NCBI RefSeq assembly: GCF_036057275.1 | Contig: NZ_CP107945.1 | Location: 2,418,001 to 2,482,000, forward strand | DNA: 64,000 nt | Reading direction: 5' to 3' | From: Streptomyces sp. NBC_00390 | GTDB lineage: Bacteria > Actinomycetota > Actinomycetes > Streptomycetales > Streptomycetaceae | Shown here: positions 54,681 through 63,588 of the stretch, piece after piece | Numbering within the stretch: position 1 is the stretch's first letter | How the letters are laid out: every line of letters begins with the position of its first letter | Position numbers and translations under genes: made by a program | Notes under the pieces: generated by a model | Seen by the model: the letters and a program-made list of their open reading frames with translations, nothing else | What the model was told of the DNA's origin: nothing | Database searches by the model: none

Positions 54681-56042
54681 GTGAGCAAGGACCTCTCCAA
54701 GACCGCCTACGACCACCTGTGGATGCACTTCACCCGCATGGCGTCGTACGAGAACGCACCCGTGCCCACCATTGTGCGTGGCGAGGGCACCTACATCTAC
54801 GACGACAAGGGCAAGCGCTACCTGGACGGCCTCGCCGGCCTGTTCGTGGTCAACGCGGGCCACGGGAGGCGCGAGCTCGCCGAGGCGGCCTTCAAGCAGG
54901 CGCAGGAGCTCGCGTTCTTCCCCGTGTGGTCCTACGCGCACCCGAAGGCCGTGGAGCTCGCCGAGCGTCTGGCGCAGCACGCTCCGGGCGACCTCAACAA
55001 GGTCTTCTTCACCACCGGTGGCGGCGAGGCCGTCGAGACCGCCTGGAAGCTCGCGAAGCAGTACTTCAAGCTCATCGGTAAGCCCACCAAGTACAAGGTC
55101 ATCTCCCGTGCGGTCGCCTACCACGGCACTCCGCAGGGTGCTCTGTCCATCACCGGTCTGCCCGGCCTGAAGGCCCCCTTCGAGCCGCTGGTGCCCGGCG
55201 CGCACAAGGTGCCGAACACCAACATCTACCGCGCCCCGATCCACGGCGACGACCCCGAGGCCTTCGGCCGCTGGGCCGCCGACCAGATCGAGCAGCAGAT
55301 CCTCTTCGAGGGCGCCGACACCGTCGCGGCCGTGTTCCTCGAGCCGGTGCAGAACGCCGGCGGCTGCTTCCCGCCGCCGCCGGGTTACTTCCGGCGGGTC
55401 CGCGAGATCTGCGACCAGTACGACGTACTGCTCGTGTCCGACGAAGTCATCTGTGCCTTCGGCCGCCTCGGCACGACCTTCGCCTGCGACAAGTTCGGCT
55501 ACGTGCCGGACATGATCACCTGTGCCAAGGGCATGACGTCGGGCTACTCCCCGATCGGCGCATGCATCGTCTCCGACCGTCTCGCCGAGCCCTTCTACCG
55601 GGGCGACAACACCTTCCTGCATGGCTACACCTTCGGCGGTCACCCGGTCTCGGCGGCCGTGGGCCTCGCCAACCTCGACATCTTCGAGAAGGAGAAGCTC
55701 AACCAGCACGTGCTGGACAACGAGGGCGCCTTCCTGACCACGCTGCAGAAGCTGCACGACCTGCCGATCGTCGGCGACGTCCGCGGCAACGGCTTCTTCT
55801 ACGGCATCGAGCTGGTGAAGGACAAGGCGACGAAGGAGTCCTTCAACGACGAGGAGACCGAGCGCGTCCTGTACGGCTTCCTCTCCAAGGCGCTGTTCGA
55901 GAACGGTCTGTACTGCCGGGCCGACGACCGCGGCGACCCGGTCGTGCAGCTGGCGCCGCCGCTGATCGCCGACCAGTCGACGTTCGACGAGATCGAGCAG
56001 ATCCTCCGCGGCGTCCTGACGGAGGCCTGGACCAAGCTCTAG
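54681..56042 (+). CDS. Omega-type (class III) aminotransferase for polyamines
   Basis: A 453-residue PLP aminotransferase with the Lys in ITCAKGMTSGY (Lys283), Asp in LLVSDEVICAFG (Asp254), and FFTTGGGEAVETAWKLAK. The start is GTG 54681, 10 nt past GGGGAA; GTG 54663, overlapping the regulator stop, is the alternative. Related enzymes convert putrescine, cadaverine or omega-amino acids to aldehydes. It directly follows the EpuRI-like gene, probably in one transcript. Confidence 0.9.
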   Translation: MSKDLSKTAYDHLWMHFTRMASYENAPVPTIVRGEGTYIYDDKGKRYLDGLAGLFVVNAGHGRRELAEAAFKQAQELAFFPVWSYAHPKAVELAERLAQHAPGDLNKVFFTTGGGEAVETAWKLAKQYFKLIGKPTKYKVISRAVAYHGTPQGALSITGLPGLKAPFEPLVPGAHKVPNTNIYRAPIHGDDPEAFGRWAADQIEQQILFEGADTVAAVFLEPVQNAGGCFPPPPGYFRRVREICDQYDVLLVSDEVICAFGRLGTTFACDKFGYVPDMITCAKGMTSGYSPIGACIVSDRLAEPFYRGDNTFLHGYTFGGHPVSAAVGLANLDIFEKEKLNQHVLDNEGAFLTTLQKLHDLPIVGDVRGNGFFYGIELVKDKATKESFNDEETERVLYGFLSKALFENGLYCRADDRGDPVVQLAPPLIADQSTFDEIEQILRGVLTEAWTKL

Positions 56043-56071
56043 GCAAAAGGCTCCGCGCCCTGCCTGTGACC

Positions 56072-56115
56072 GGCCCGGGTACCCCCATCCGAGTGAGATG
56101 GGCGGTACCCGGGCC
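56072..56115 (+). terminator. Strong hairpin terminator after the aminotransferase gene
   Basis: Twelve perfect pairs (GGCCCGGGTACC and complement), a one-base bulge, then six more (CCCATC/GATGGG) close a 7-nt loop, 30 nt past the stop. Confidence 0.88.
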
Positions 56116-56230
56116 GCGTGCCTTCCGGCGCCTCGCCGCGGACTCCTTAGCGTGCCCAGTGACCGATCGGCCCTGTCTTCGTTCCCCCGTACGGGGGGCC
56201 GGAAATCTGATCAGAACCGAGGAGTGCGCC

Positions 56231-56959
56231 ATGGTGGCCCCACCGGACAACGATGTGCTCTGGGCACGTTCCCTCCATTACTCCCACCGCGGCTCGCCCG
56301 CGCTCGTCGGTGTGTCACTGGGCGTGCGGGAGAGCGAGATCCTCGCCGTGTGCGGCCCGCGGGGAGGCGGCAAGACCACGCTGCTACGGTGTCTGTCCGG
56401 CCAACTCGTGCCGCAGCAGGGCGAGGTGTGGTTCAACAGCTCGCCCGTGCACACGATGCCTCCGGTGCACCGGGAACGGCTGCGGCGCGACCGGTTCGGC
56501 TGGATCGACCCCGAGCCGACGCTGGTGGCGGAGCTCAAGGCGTGGGAGAACGCGGCGCTGCCGCTGCTGCTGCGCGGCGTCTCGCACCGCAAGGCGAAGT
56601 CCACCGCACTGGAGTGGATGGAGCGCCTGGACATCGGCGGCTGCGCGGACAAGCGCCCCCACGCCCTGCTGCGGTCGGAGCAGCAGCGCGTCTGTGTCGT
56701 ACGGGCCCTGGTCACCGTGCCTGTGGTGCTGTTCGCCGACGAGCCGACGGCGACGCTGCACCGCGCCGACGCGGCACACGTGCTGCGTACGGTGACGGCC
56801 GCGGCGCGCTCGCACCGGATCACCGTGGTGCTGGCCACGCACGACGCGGACGTGGCGGGGCTCGCGGACCGGGCGATCACGATCGTCGACGGCCGACGGG
56901 CCAACTCCTTCGGCTCCGCCGACGCGGAAGGGCGGGCCGCGTGCTCGCTCTCCGTCTAG
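56231..56959 (+). CDS. ABC transporter ATP-binding protein (degenerate signature)
   Basis: A 242-residue ATPase starting at ATG 56231 (MVAPPDNDVLWARS) behind GAGGAG. Walker A is GPRGGGKTT; Walker B VLFADEPTATL; H-loop LATHDADV. The ABC signature, normally LSGGQ, reads LLRSEQQRV, so it may be impaired. It precedes a membrane subunit by 19 bp overlap and makes a two-gene FtsE/MacB-type ABC transporter, possibly an exporter. Confidence 0.87.
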   Translation: MVAPPDNDVLWARSLHYSHRGSPALVGVSLGVRESEILAVCGPRGGGKTTLLRCLSGQLVPQQGEVWFNSSPVHTMPPVHRERLRRDRFGWIDPEPTLVAELKAWENAALPLLLRGVSHRKAKSTALEWMERLDIGGCADKRPHALLRSEQQRVCVVRALVTVPVVLFADEPTATLHRADAAHVLRTVTAAARSHRITVVLATHDADVAGLADRAITIVDGRRANSFGSADAEGRAACSLSV

Positions 56960-58104
56960 CCCGCGGCACACATCCCCTGGTTCTGCTGCGCCGGCTGATG
57001 GTGGCGGCGGCATCGGCGGGTGTCGGCTTTCTGCTGCTGTGCACGCTGACCTATGCGCTGGCCCACCCCGACGATTCGGGCGCATCGGTGGTACGGCTGC
57101 TGTGGTGCCTGGCGCCGCTCGCCGCGACGGTGCACTTCGCGGTGGCCGTGGCGCGTACGGATCCGGGCACGCGCCTGCGGTCCGGGCTGTCCGCGGTGGG
57201 GCTGGGCCCGGCCCGGCTGGCCGCGCTCGCCGCGGTGTCCACGGCTGTCGCCTGCACGCTGGGCAGCATGCTGGCGCTGCTGTTCTTCCTGCATCTGCGC
57301 GGAGATCTGACAGGGCTGCCATTCGACGCGGACGCGGCCGAACTGCTGGCCGCGGAGCAGCCGTTGCCGCTGGGGGCGGTGCTGACGCTGCTCTCGCTGG
57401 TACCGGTGCTGGCCACCGTCGCGGCGGCGCTCGCACTGCGGCCGCGTCGGGCGAAGCCGGGCGAGGAGACGGACCCGGACCAGCCCGCCGCCCCGATGGC
57501 GGCACCACCCGGGCTGCCCTGGGGGGTCGCCCTGGCCGCCGCCGGCCTCGCCGTCGAGACCTACGCGAGCCGAGGCGCGGCCCAGTCTGCGCTCCCCCTG
57601 CCGGGGCAGGTCGCCGACGGCCCGGCAGGGGTCCTGGCGGGCTGGGCCCTGACCGCCGTGGGGCTCGCCCTCGCGGGCCCGGGCATCACCCATCTGTGCG
57701 GCCGTCTCCTGCAGACCGCCCGTCCCGGCGCGACGCGCCTGCTGGCCGGCCGCGTCCTGATGGAGGAGGCCCAGCGCATCGGCCGCCCCCTGGGCGTGGT
57801 GTGCGCGGTGGCCTCGGGAGCGATCGCGGCCTCGACGGTGTACGGCACGTCCTCGGACGTCTTCGGGCCGGTGACGGCCCTCGGCGCGATCCTGGTGATG
57901 GCCTGCACGACGGCGACGCTGCTGACGGCGGTGCTGGAGGCCCGTCAGGCCCGGGCACAGACCAGGACGAACCTCCTGCGCCTGGGCACCTCTCTCGCGG
58001 CCCTCCATCAGGCGACGGCGCTGCGCGCGGTGGCGCTGCTGGTGGCCTTCGTCCCCCTGACCTGGGCGGTGGCCACTCTGGCCGCGGCCCCGCTGTCCCC
58101 CTGA
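56941..58104 (+). CDS. ABC transporter permease-type membrane protein
   Basis: A 387-residue membrane protein that starts at GTG 56941 behind GGAAGGG, inside the end of the ATPase gene. It has several hydrophobic segments in each half (AAASAGVGFLLLCTLTYALA; LAALAAVSTAVACTLGSMLALLFFL; AVALLVAFVPLTWAVATLAAA). It resembles FtsX/permease-like ABC subunits but no family is assigned with certainty. Confidence 0.82.
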   Translation: MLALRLARGTHPLVLLRRLMVAAASAGVGFLLLCTLTYALAHPDDSGASVVRLLWCLAPLAATVHFAVAVARTDPGTRLRSGLSAVGLGPARLAALAAVSTAVACTLGSMLALLFFLHLRGDLTGLPFDADAAELLAAEQPLPLGAVLTLLSLVPVLATVAAALALRPRRAKPGEETDPDQPAAPMAAPPGLPWGVALAAAGLAVETYASRGAAQSALPLPGQVADGPAGVLAGWALTAVGLALAGPGITHLCGRLLQTARPGATRLLAGRVLMEEAQRIGRPLGVVCAVASGAIAASTVYGTSSDVFGPVTALGAILVMACTTATLLTAVLEARQARAQTRTNLLRLGTSLAALHQATALRAVALLVAFVPLTWAVATLAAAPLSP

Positions 58105-58462
58105 CCGCTGTCCCGTTGACCCACTGCCCCCCATCAGCGGCCGCCCCCGTCCCGGGATCCGCCTCCGCAGCGGCTCCCGACCCCCGAGGCCGAACTCTCC
58201 CGGACCGACGGCCGCGCCGCCCGCCTGCCCGGCCCGAGGCAGGACCGGCCTCCCTGCTCATGCACACCCCGTCGCCGGGCCGCCTCCGCCGGAAGCCGCC
58301 GCGAGACGCCGGCGTTCCAGACATGCGCACAGAGCCGCCACCGACGCGCCGCACACCGTCCCCCAGGAGCGGCAACTGCACTCGGCGCAAGGGCGACCGC
58401 GCCCGTCCGCACCGCGCCACCCCGCTCCCCCACCGTCCCCGGCAGGGGCCTATCGTGGCCGC
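58105..58462. other. 358-bp gap with no gene
   Basis: Pro/Arg-rich low-complexity translations in several frames only; no start with a good ribosome site. Nothing clear found. Confidence 0.5.
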
Positions 58463-59575
58463 ATGGCGAACCCGCAGGAGCGCGGACATCACCGCGAGAT
58501 CGAGTCCATCGAGGCGTTCGACGAGATTGCCGCGGGAGGCTCGCTCGTCGGGTACCGGGTGCAGTCCGTCGATCTGTCGCACCGTACGTTCGCCCTGCTC
58601 AGCTGCGACTGCGCGGACGCCGTGTTCCTCGGCTGCCGTATGAACGCCGACGCCGACGCCAAGGTCCGCGGCGACGGCGCGCTCGTGTTCCCGCCCGTGC
58701 CGGGACTGCCCTTCGATCCGTACCGGGGGCGGCTGTACTCCCCCGAAGAGCTCTTCACCGGCCTTGCCGACCGCGGCTACGACGCCACGCCCGACGCCGG
58801 CGCCTACCAGTGGTTCCAGTCCACCAAGGCCGACGGCGACATCTACGCCTCGATGCTCCGCTCGATCCACGACGACGCGATCTCCGACGCCCTGGACGAA
58901 CTCCTTGTCGGCGCACGGGTCGTGGGTGTGATGGGCGGGCATGCGATGGCCCGTGGCACCGACGCGTACGCCGGGGCCGCCCGGCTCGGCCGGGCACTGG
59001 CCCGGGACGGGTTCACGGTGGCGACCGGCGGCGGGCCCGGTGCGATGGAGGCCGCCAACCTGGGCGCCTACGCCGCTCCACAGCCCGACGAGATGCTTCA
59101 CGACGCCCTCCAACTCCTCGCCAAGGCACCGTCCTTCGTCCCGTCCGTCTCCGAGTGGGCGCTCGCGGCCTTCGAAGTGCGGCACCGCTGGCCGCAGGGC
59201 GGCGACTCGGTGGGCATCCCCACCTGGTTCTACGGCCACGAGCCGCCGAACGCGTTCGCCGGGCACATCGCCAAGTACTTCGCCAACGCCACCCGCGAGG
59301 ACGGTCTGCTGTCCCGCTCCTCCGCGGGCGTGATCTTCCTGCCGGGCGCGGCCGGCACCGTCCAGGAGATCTTCGACAACGCGACCCCGAACTACTACGA
59401 GTCCCGGGGCGAACCCACCCCCATGGTGCTCGTGAACCGTGCCCACTGGACCGAGCTGCTTCCCACCTGGCCGCTGCTCCAGTCGCTGGCCCGCGGCCGG
59501 TCGATGCAGACGCGCATCGCGCTGGTCGACTCGGTCGAAGAGGCCCCTGAGGCACTCGCGCGGCTGGCCGGGTAA
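58463..59575 (+). CDS. LOG-family Rossmann-fold protein
   Basis: A 370-residue protein with a C-terminal LOG-type nucleotide-binding fold (VVGVMGGHAMARGTD; the GGGPGAMEAANLGA motif near residue 193, and LPGAAGTVQEIFD where the classic PGGxGTxxE reads PGAAGTVQE). The N-terminal ~145 residues are an extra domain found in actinobacterial long members. LOG enzymes release cytokinin-type bases by cleaving nucleotides, but the long group is not proven to do so. Confidence 0.85.
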   Translation: MANPQERGHHREIESIEAFDEIAAGGSLVGYRVQSVDLSHRTFALLSCDCADAVFLGCRMNADADAKVRGDGALVFPPVPGLPFDPYRGRLYSPEELFTGLADRGYDATPDAGAYQWFQSTKADGDIYASMLRSIHDDAISDALDELLVGARVVGVMGGHAMARGTDAYAGAARLGRALARDGFTVATGGGPGAMEAANLGAYAAPQPDEMLHDALQLLAKAPSFVPSVSEWALAAFEVRHRWPQGGDSVGIPTWFYGHEPPNAFAGHIAKYFANATREDGLLSRSSAGVIFLPGAAGTVQEIFDNATPNYYESRGEPTPMVLVNRAHWTELLPTWPLLQSLARGRSMQTRIALVDSVEEAPEALARLAG

Positions 59576-59580
59576 GGAGC

Positions 59581-59607
59581 CCGCCGGCACCGTGGAAGGG
59601 CCGGCGG
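59581..59607. terminator. Hairpin between the LOG gene and thiamine transporter genes
   Basis: A perfect 8-bp stem (CCGCCGGC/GCCGGCGG) with an 11-nt loop between the convergent stops. Confidence 0.7.
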
Positions 59608-59635
59608 AAGCCTCCCCCTCCTGAACAAAGTCGCG

Positions 59636-60664
59636 TCACTCGGGCGGGAGCACGACCACCTCGGCCGGGTCGAACGCCACTCCCGCCTGAGCACCCTGCT
59701 CAGGGGCGTCCCTCAGTCCGCACTCCGCCTCCAGCGGCGGGGCGTTCTCGGGCTCCAGCCGCAGCGCGACATGCGTGCCCCGGAAGACACGGGACGTCAC
59801 CGCACACCGCAGGCCGTCGGGCGAAGGCAGCACCCGCACTCCGGACGGGCGGATCAGCAGGCGGCACGGGCCCTGCGGCGAGCCCTTCGGCACCGGAACC
59901 CTGCCCCACACCGTGTCCGCCGCCGCGCCGTGCACGGTCGCGGGGACGACATTGTCGAAGCCGAGGAAGCGCGCGACGAACTCCGACGCAGGGTGGCGCC
60001 ACACCTCCAGCGGCGTGCCCGTCTGGGCGATCCGTCCGTCGCGCATGACGACCACACGGTCGGCGAGCGCGAAGGCCTCGCTCTGGTCGTGGGTGACGGC
60101 GAGCACCGTTGTGCCCAACCGGCCGAAGAGGCCGCGCAGTTCGACGACGAGCCGCTCCCGCAGCCCCCGGTCCAGCTGGCCCAGGGGTTCGTCGAGCATC
60201 AGCAGCCTCGGCTCCGGTGCCAGCGCCCGGGCGAGCGCGACCCGCTGCTGCTCACCCCCGGACAGCGACGACACCGCCCGCCCAGCGGCACCCGGCAGCC
60301 CGACCAGCTCCAGCAACTCGGCCACCCGGCGGGCCTGTTCGGCGCGGCGGACTCCGTGCATCCGCAGCCCGAAGGCGACGTTGCCCCCGACATCGCGCTG
60401 CGGGAACAACTGGTGGTCCTGGAACATCAGGCCCACTCCGCGCCGGTGTGCCGGCACGCCCCTCTGGTCCGCGCCGCCGAGCAGGACCCGTCCGTGGTCG
60501 ATGTCCTGCAGTCCGGCGACTGCCCTCAGCAGGGTGGACTTGCCGCTGCCGCTCGGTCCGAGAACGCATACGGTCTCGTGCTCGGTGACCTCCAGGTCCA
60601 CCGAGTCGAGCGCCGCGCGCGCTCCGAACCGTACGCTCACGTCCGACAGCCGCAGCATCGCCAT
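59636..60664 (-). CDS. Thiamine-type ABC transporter ATP-binding protein
   Basis: A 342-residue ATPase with Walker A GPSGSGKST, signature LSGGEQQRV, Walker B LMLDEPLGQLD, H-loop VTHDQSEA, and a C-terminal TOBE-like region. The ATG at 60664 (MAMLRLSDVS) behind GGAGGAG overlaps the permease stop by one base (TGATG). The TPP riboswitch upstream of the operon makes thiamine or a thiamine precursor the likely substrate. Confidence 0.9.
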   Translation of the reverse strand: MAMLRLSDVSVRFGARAALDSVDLEVTEHETVCVLGPSGSGKSTLLRAVAGLQDIDHGRVLLGGADQRGVPAHRRGVGLMFQDHQLFPQRDVGGNVAFGLRMHGVRRAEQARRVAELLELVGLPGAAGRAVSSLSGGEQQRVALARALAPEPRLLMLDEPLGQLDRGLRERLVVELRGLFGRLGTTVLAVTHDQSEAFALADRVVVMRDGRIAQTGTPLEVWRHPASEFVARFLGFDNVVPATVHGAAADTVWGRVPVPKGSPQGPCRLLIRPSGVRVLPSPDGLRCAVTSRVFRGTHVALRLEPENAPPLEAECGLRDAPEQGAQAGVAFDPAEVVVLPPE

Positions 60665-62355
60665 CAGAACTCCTCCGTGGTGTTGTCGGAGCGGACTCCC
60701 GTACGGATGCGTTCGAGGAGCAGCAGGGCGACCGCGCAGACGGCCATCAGGATCGTGCTCAGCGCCATCGCCTGCCCGTAGTTGAGCTCTCCGGGACGCC
60801 CCAGCAGCCGGGCCACAGCCACCGGCAGCGTCGGCCGGTCGGGGCGTGCGATGAAGACCGTCGCGCCGAACTCGCCGAGCGAGACGGCGAAGGCGAATCC
60901 GGCGGCGATCAGCAACGCCCGCCGTACCAGCGGCAGATCGACCTCCCGCCAGGCCCGCAGCGGCGATGCGCCGAGCACGGCCGCGGCCTCCCGCAGCCGT
61001 TGGTCCACCGCGCGCAGGACCGGCAGCATGGTGCGGACGACGAAGGGTACGCCGACCAGTGCCTGGGCGAGCGGCACCAGGATCCAGGAGGCCCGCAGAT
61101 CCAGTGGCGGCTCGTCGAGTGTGATCAGGAAGCCGAAGCCGACGGTGACGGCCGAGACACCGAGCGGCAGCATCAGCAGCGCGTCGAAGCCGCGCACGAA
61201 CCGCCCGGCCCTCCGGGTCAGCGCGGCGGCCGCGAGCCCGCCGACGGCAACGGCGATGGCGGTGGCCACCAGGGCGTACTGGAGGGAGTTCCAGACCGCT
61301 TCGACGGGCGGCACCAGGAACGCCCCGCCCGTCGGGTCCACCGTGCCGAGCTCGCGGTAGTACGCGAAGCCGTATCCCTGCGGGGTGTCGAAGGACCGCT
61401 CGACGAGCACCGCGAGGGGCGCGAGGAGCAGCAGGGCGACCGTGGCGAGGACCGCGCAGAGCAGCGCCCACTGGCCGGCGCCGCGCGGCCGGCGTGCGGT
61501 CAGCGCCGGATCGACCAGGCGCAGGGCGCTCTCCCGCCTTCGTACGGTCCAGGCGTGCACGGCGAGGACCGTCCCGACGGCCGCGAGCTGCACCAGGGTG
61601 AGCACGGCTGCCGTGGACAGGTCCAGCAGGTGTGCCGTCTGCCGGTAGATCTCGACCTCGAGGGTGGCGAAGGTGGGTCCGCCGAGGATCTGCACCACAC
61701 CGAAGGAGGTGAAGGTGAAAAGGAAGATCATCAGCGTGGCCGCTGCCACGACGGGGCCCAGCGCCGGCAAGGTGACGCTCCGCCAGGCGGCGAATCGTCC
61801 GGCGCCGAGCACGCGCGCGGCCTCCTCCTGGCGCGGGTCGAGCTGGGACCAGAGTCCGCCCACCGTCCGCACGACGACGGCGTAGTTGAAGAAGACGTGC
61901 GCGAGCAGGATCGCCCACACGGTGGTGTCGAGACGTACGCCCCACAGGTCGTCGAGGAGTCCGCCGCGTCCCAGCAGCGCGAGGAACGCGGTGCCGACGA
62001 CGACGGTGGGCAGCACGAAGGGAACGGTGACCACCGCCCGCAGCAGCCGCTTGCCGGGGAAGTCGAAACGGGCGAAGACATACGCGCCGGGCAGCGCGAT
62101 CAGCAAGGTGAGCGCGGTGGATGCCAGCGCCTGCCATGTGGTGAACCACAGCACCCGCAGCAGTTCGGGCCGCCCGAGTACCTCGCCGATCCGTCCCAGC
62201 TGCCATACCCCGTCGACGTTCAGACCGCGCCCGACGATCGCGGTGACGGGGTAGGCGAAGAAGAGCGCGAAGAACGCGACGGGCACGGCGATCAGAGCCA
62301 GCCGCGCCGCGTTCCCGCGGAGGGTACTTCTTACTTCAGGACGAGCGAGGACCAC
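60664..62355 (-). CDS. Thiamine-type ABC transporter permease (fused double-permease, ThiP type)
   Basis: A ~563-residue permease with two copies of the six-helix membrane domain and two EAA loops (RQEEAARVLGAGRFAAWRSVTLP and LREAAAVLGASPLRAWREVDLP), the ThiP/SfuB layout. The start lies inside the end of the binding-protein gene and is not certain: GTG 62355 (VVLARPEVRSTLRG) is given; GTG 62367 is possible. No clear ribosome site is seen, so translation may be coupled. Confidence 0.88.
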   Translation of the reverse strand: MVLARPEVRSTLRGNAARLALIAVPVAFFALFFAYPVTAIVGRGLNVDGVWQLGRIGEVLGRPELLRVLWFTTWQALASTALTLLIALPGAYVFARFDFPGKRLLRAVVTVPFVLPTVVVGTAFLALLGRGGLLDDLWGVRLDTTVWAILLAHVFFNYAVVVRTVGGLWSQLDPRQEEAARVLGAGRFAAWRSVTLPALGPVVAAATLMIFLFTFTSFGVVQILGGPTFATLEVEIYRQTAHLLDLSTAAVLTLVQLAAVGTVLAVHAWTVRRRESALRLVDPALTARRPRGAGQWALLCAVLATVALLLLAPLAVLVERSFDTPQGYGFAYYRELGTVDPTGGAFLVPPVEAVWNSLQYALVATAIAVAVGGLAAAALTRRAGRFVRGFDALLMLPLGVSAVTVGFGFLITLDEPPLDLRASWILVPLAQALVGVPFVVRTMLPVLRAVDQRLREAAAVLGASPLRAWREVDLPLVRRALLIAAGFAFAVSLGEFGATVFIARPDRPTLPVAVARLLGRPGELNYGQAMALSTILMAVCAVALLLLERIRTGVRSDNTTEEF

Positions 62356-63428
62356 GACTGGACCCACTGCTCACGGTTCTTGGTGATCGTCTCGGGAGCG
62401 ACGGTCTCCGGCTTGTCGACGACCGCGCCGTGCTCGGTGAAGAGCTCGGGCAGCTTCGCGTCCTTGACCACCGGGTTCACGAACATGTTCAGCGGCATGT
62501 CCTCCTGGAACTTCTTGGTGATCAGGAAGTCCAGCAGGGCCTTGCCGCCCGCCTCGTTCTTCGCGCCGTCCAGCAGACCCGCGAACTCGATCTGGCGGAA
62601 GCAGGTGCCGGTCGCGACGCCGGTCGGGGCCTCGGCAGGCTGCGGGTCGGAGTAGAGCACCTCGACGGGCGGGCTGGAGGCGTAGGAGACGACGAGCGGA
62701 CGGTCGGCCTTGGCCTTCTTGCCGCCGGCGGAACCGGAGAACTCCTCGTTGTACGCCTGCTCCCAGCCGTCGACGACCTTGACGCCGTTGGCGTCGAGCT
62801 TCTTCCAGTAGTCCTGCCAGCCCTCGTCGCCGTACTCGGCGACCGTGCCGAGCAGGAAGCCGAGGCCGGGCGAGGAGGTGGCCGCGTTCTCGACGACCAG
62901 GAGGTTCTTGTACGCCGGCTCGGCAAGGTCGTCGAAGGTCTGCGGCGGCGCGAGCTTCTTGTCGGCGAAGTACTTCTTGTCGTAGTTGACGCAGATGTCG
63001 CCGGTGTCGACAGGGGTGACGCGGTGCTTGTCCTTGTCCAGCTGCACTTCGTCCGCGACCTGGTCGAGGCCCTTGGCCTCGTACGGAATGAACAGGTCGT
63101 TCTGGAGGGCGCGCGAGAGCAGGGTGTTGTCCACGCCGAAGAAGACGTCGCCCTGGGGGGAGCCCTTGGTGAGGATCTCCTTGTTGAGCGCCGCGCCCGC
63201 GTCCCCGCTCTTGAGGACCTTGACCTTGTAGCCGGTCTGCTCGGTGAACTCCTTCAGTACCGCCGGGGACGCCGCGAACGAGTCATGGCTCACGAGTGTG
63301 ACGGTCCTGGATTTGCCCGAGCCGCCGTCCGAGGAGTCCTTGGACTGCTCGCCGCAGGCGGCGAGTGCGGCAATGCCGAGGGCACCGACGAATGCGGTGC
63401 TGACGGCACGGCGAAGCTGGCTGTTCAT
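62331..63428 (-). CDS. Thiamine-type ABC transporter substrate-binding lipoprotein
   Basis: A 365-residue binding protein related to ThiB/TbpA. Signal sequence and lipobox LAAC are at the N-terminus (ALGIAALAACGEQ). The mature part has VTLVSHDSFAASPAVLKEFTEQTGYKVKVL and PVDTGDICVNYDK. The ATG at 63428 lies 13 nt after GGGAG, which forms part of the riboswitch P1 stem. First gene of the operon, so thiamine or precursor uptake is likely. Confidence 0.93.
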   Translation of the reverse strand: MNSQLRRAVSTAFVGALGIAALAACGEQSKDSSDGGSGKSRTVTLVSHDSFAASPAVLKEFTEQTGYKVKVLKSGDAGAALNKEILTKGSPQGDVFFGVDNTLLSRALQNDLFIPYEAKGLDQVADEVQLDKDKHRVTPVDTGDICVNYDKKYFADKKLAPPQTFDDLAEPAYKNLLVVENAATSSPGLGFLLGTVAEYGDEGWQDYWKKLDANGVKVVDGWEQAYNEEFSGSAGGKKAKADRPLVVSYASSPPVEVLYSDPQPAEAPTGVATGTCFRQIEFAGLLDGAKNEAGGKALLDFLITKKFQEDMPLNMFVNPVVKDAKLPELFTEHGAVVDKPETVAPETITKNREQWVQSWSSLVLK

Positions 63429-63438
63429 GATGGTGCTG

Positions 63439-63521
63439 ACTCCCTACGCCGGTATGACCCGGATCAGGTCCGAGGGTCTGCGGCCTGGCCGCACTCTCAG
63501 CGCTGTCTGCGCTCCCCTGTC
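63439..63521 (-). promoter_or_regulatory. TPP riboswitch (thi box)
   Basis: The minus strand reads GGGGAGC, GCTGAGAGTGCGG, CCGCAGACCC, GGACCTGATCCGGGTCATAC and CGGCGTAGGGAG, the conserved TPP-aptamer order with CTGAGA and ACCTGAT boxes. The closing GGGAG is also the ribosome-binding site of the binding-protein gene, so TPP binding should hide it and stop translation. Confidence 0.97.
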
Positions 63522-63575
63522 GGAATGTTCATTGTTCATTTGTGCGAAAGCACGGGCACAGTATCAGCCATGGCC

Positions 63576-63588
63576 GGCAGGCCCTGCC
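63576..63588 (-). terminator. Short hairpin directly after rlmN
   Basis: GGCAG-GCC-CTGCC, a 5-bp stem immediately past the stop; a second small hairpin GTGC-GAAA-GCAC follows at 63542-63553. Confidence 0.45.

Noticed and set aside
58134..58433. 99-codon minus-strand frame in the gap before the LOG gene
   Set aside because: Low-complexity Arg/Gly/Ala sequence, no ribosome site, no recognisable domain.
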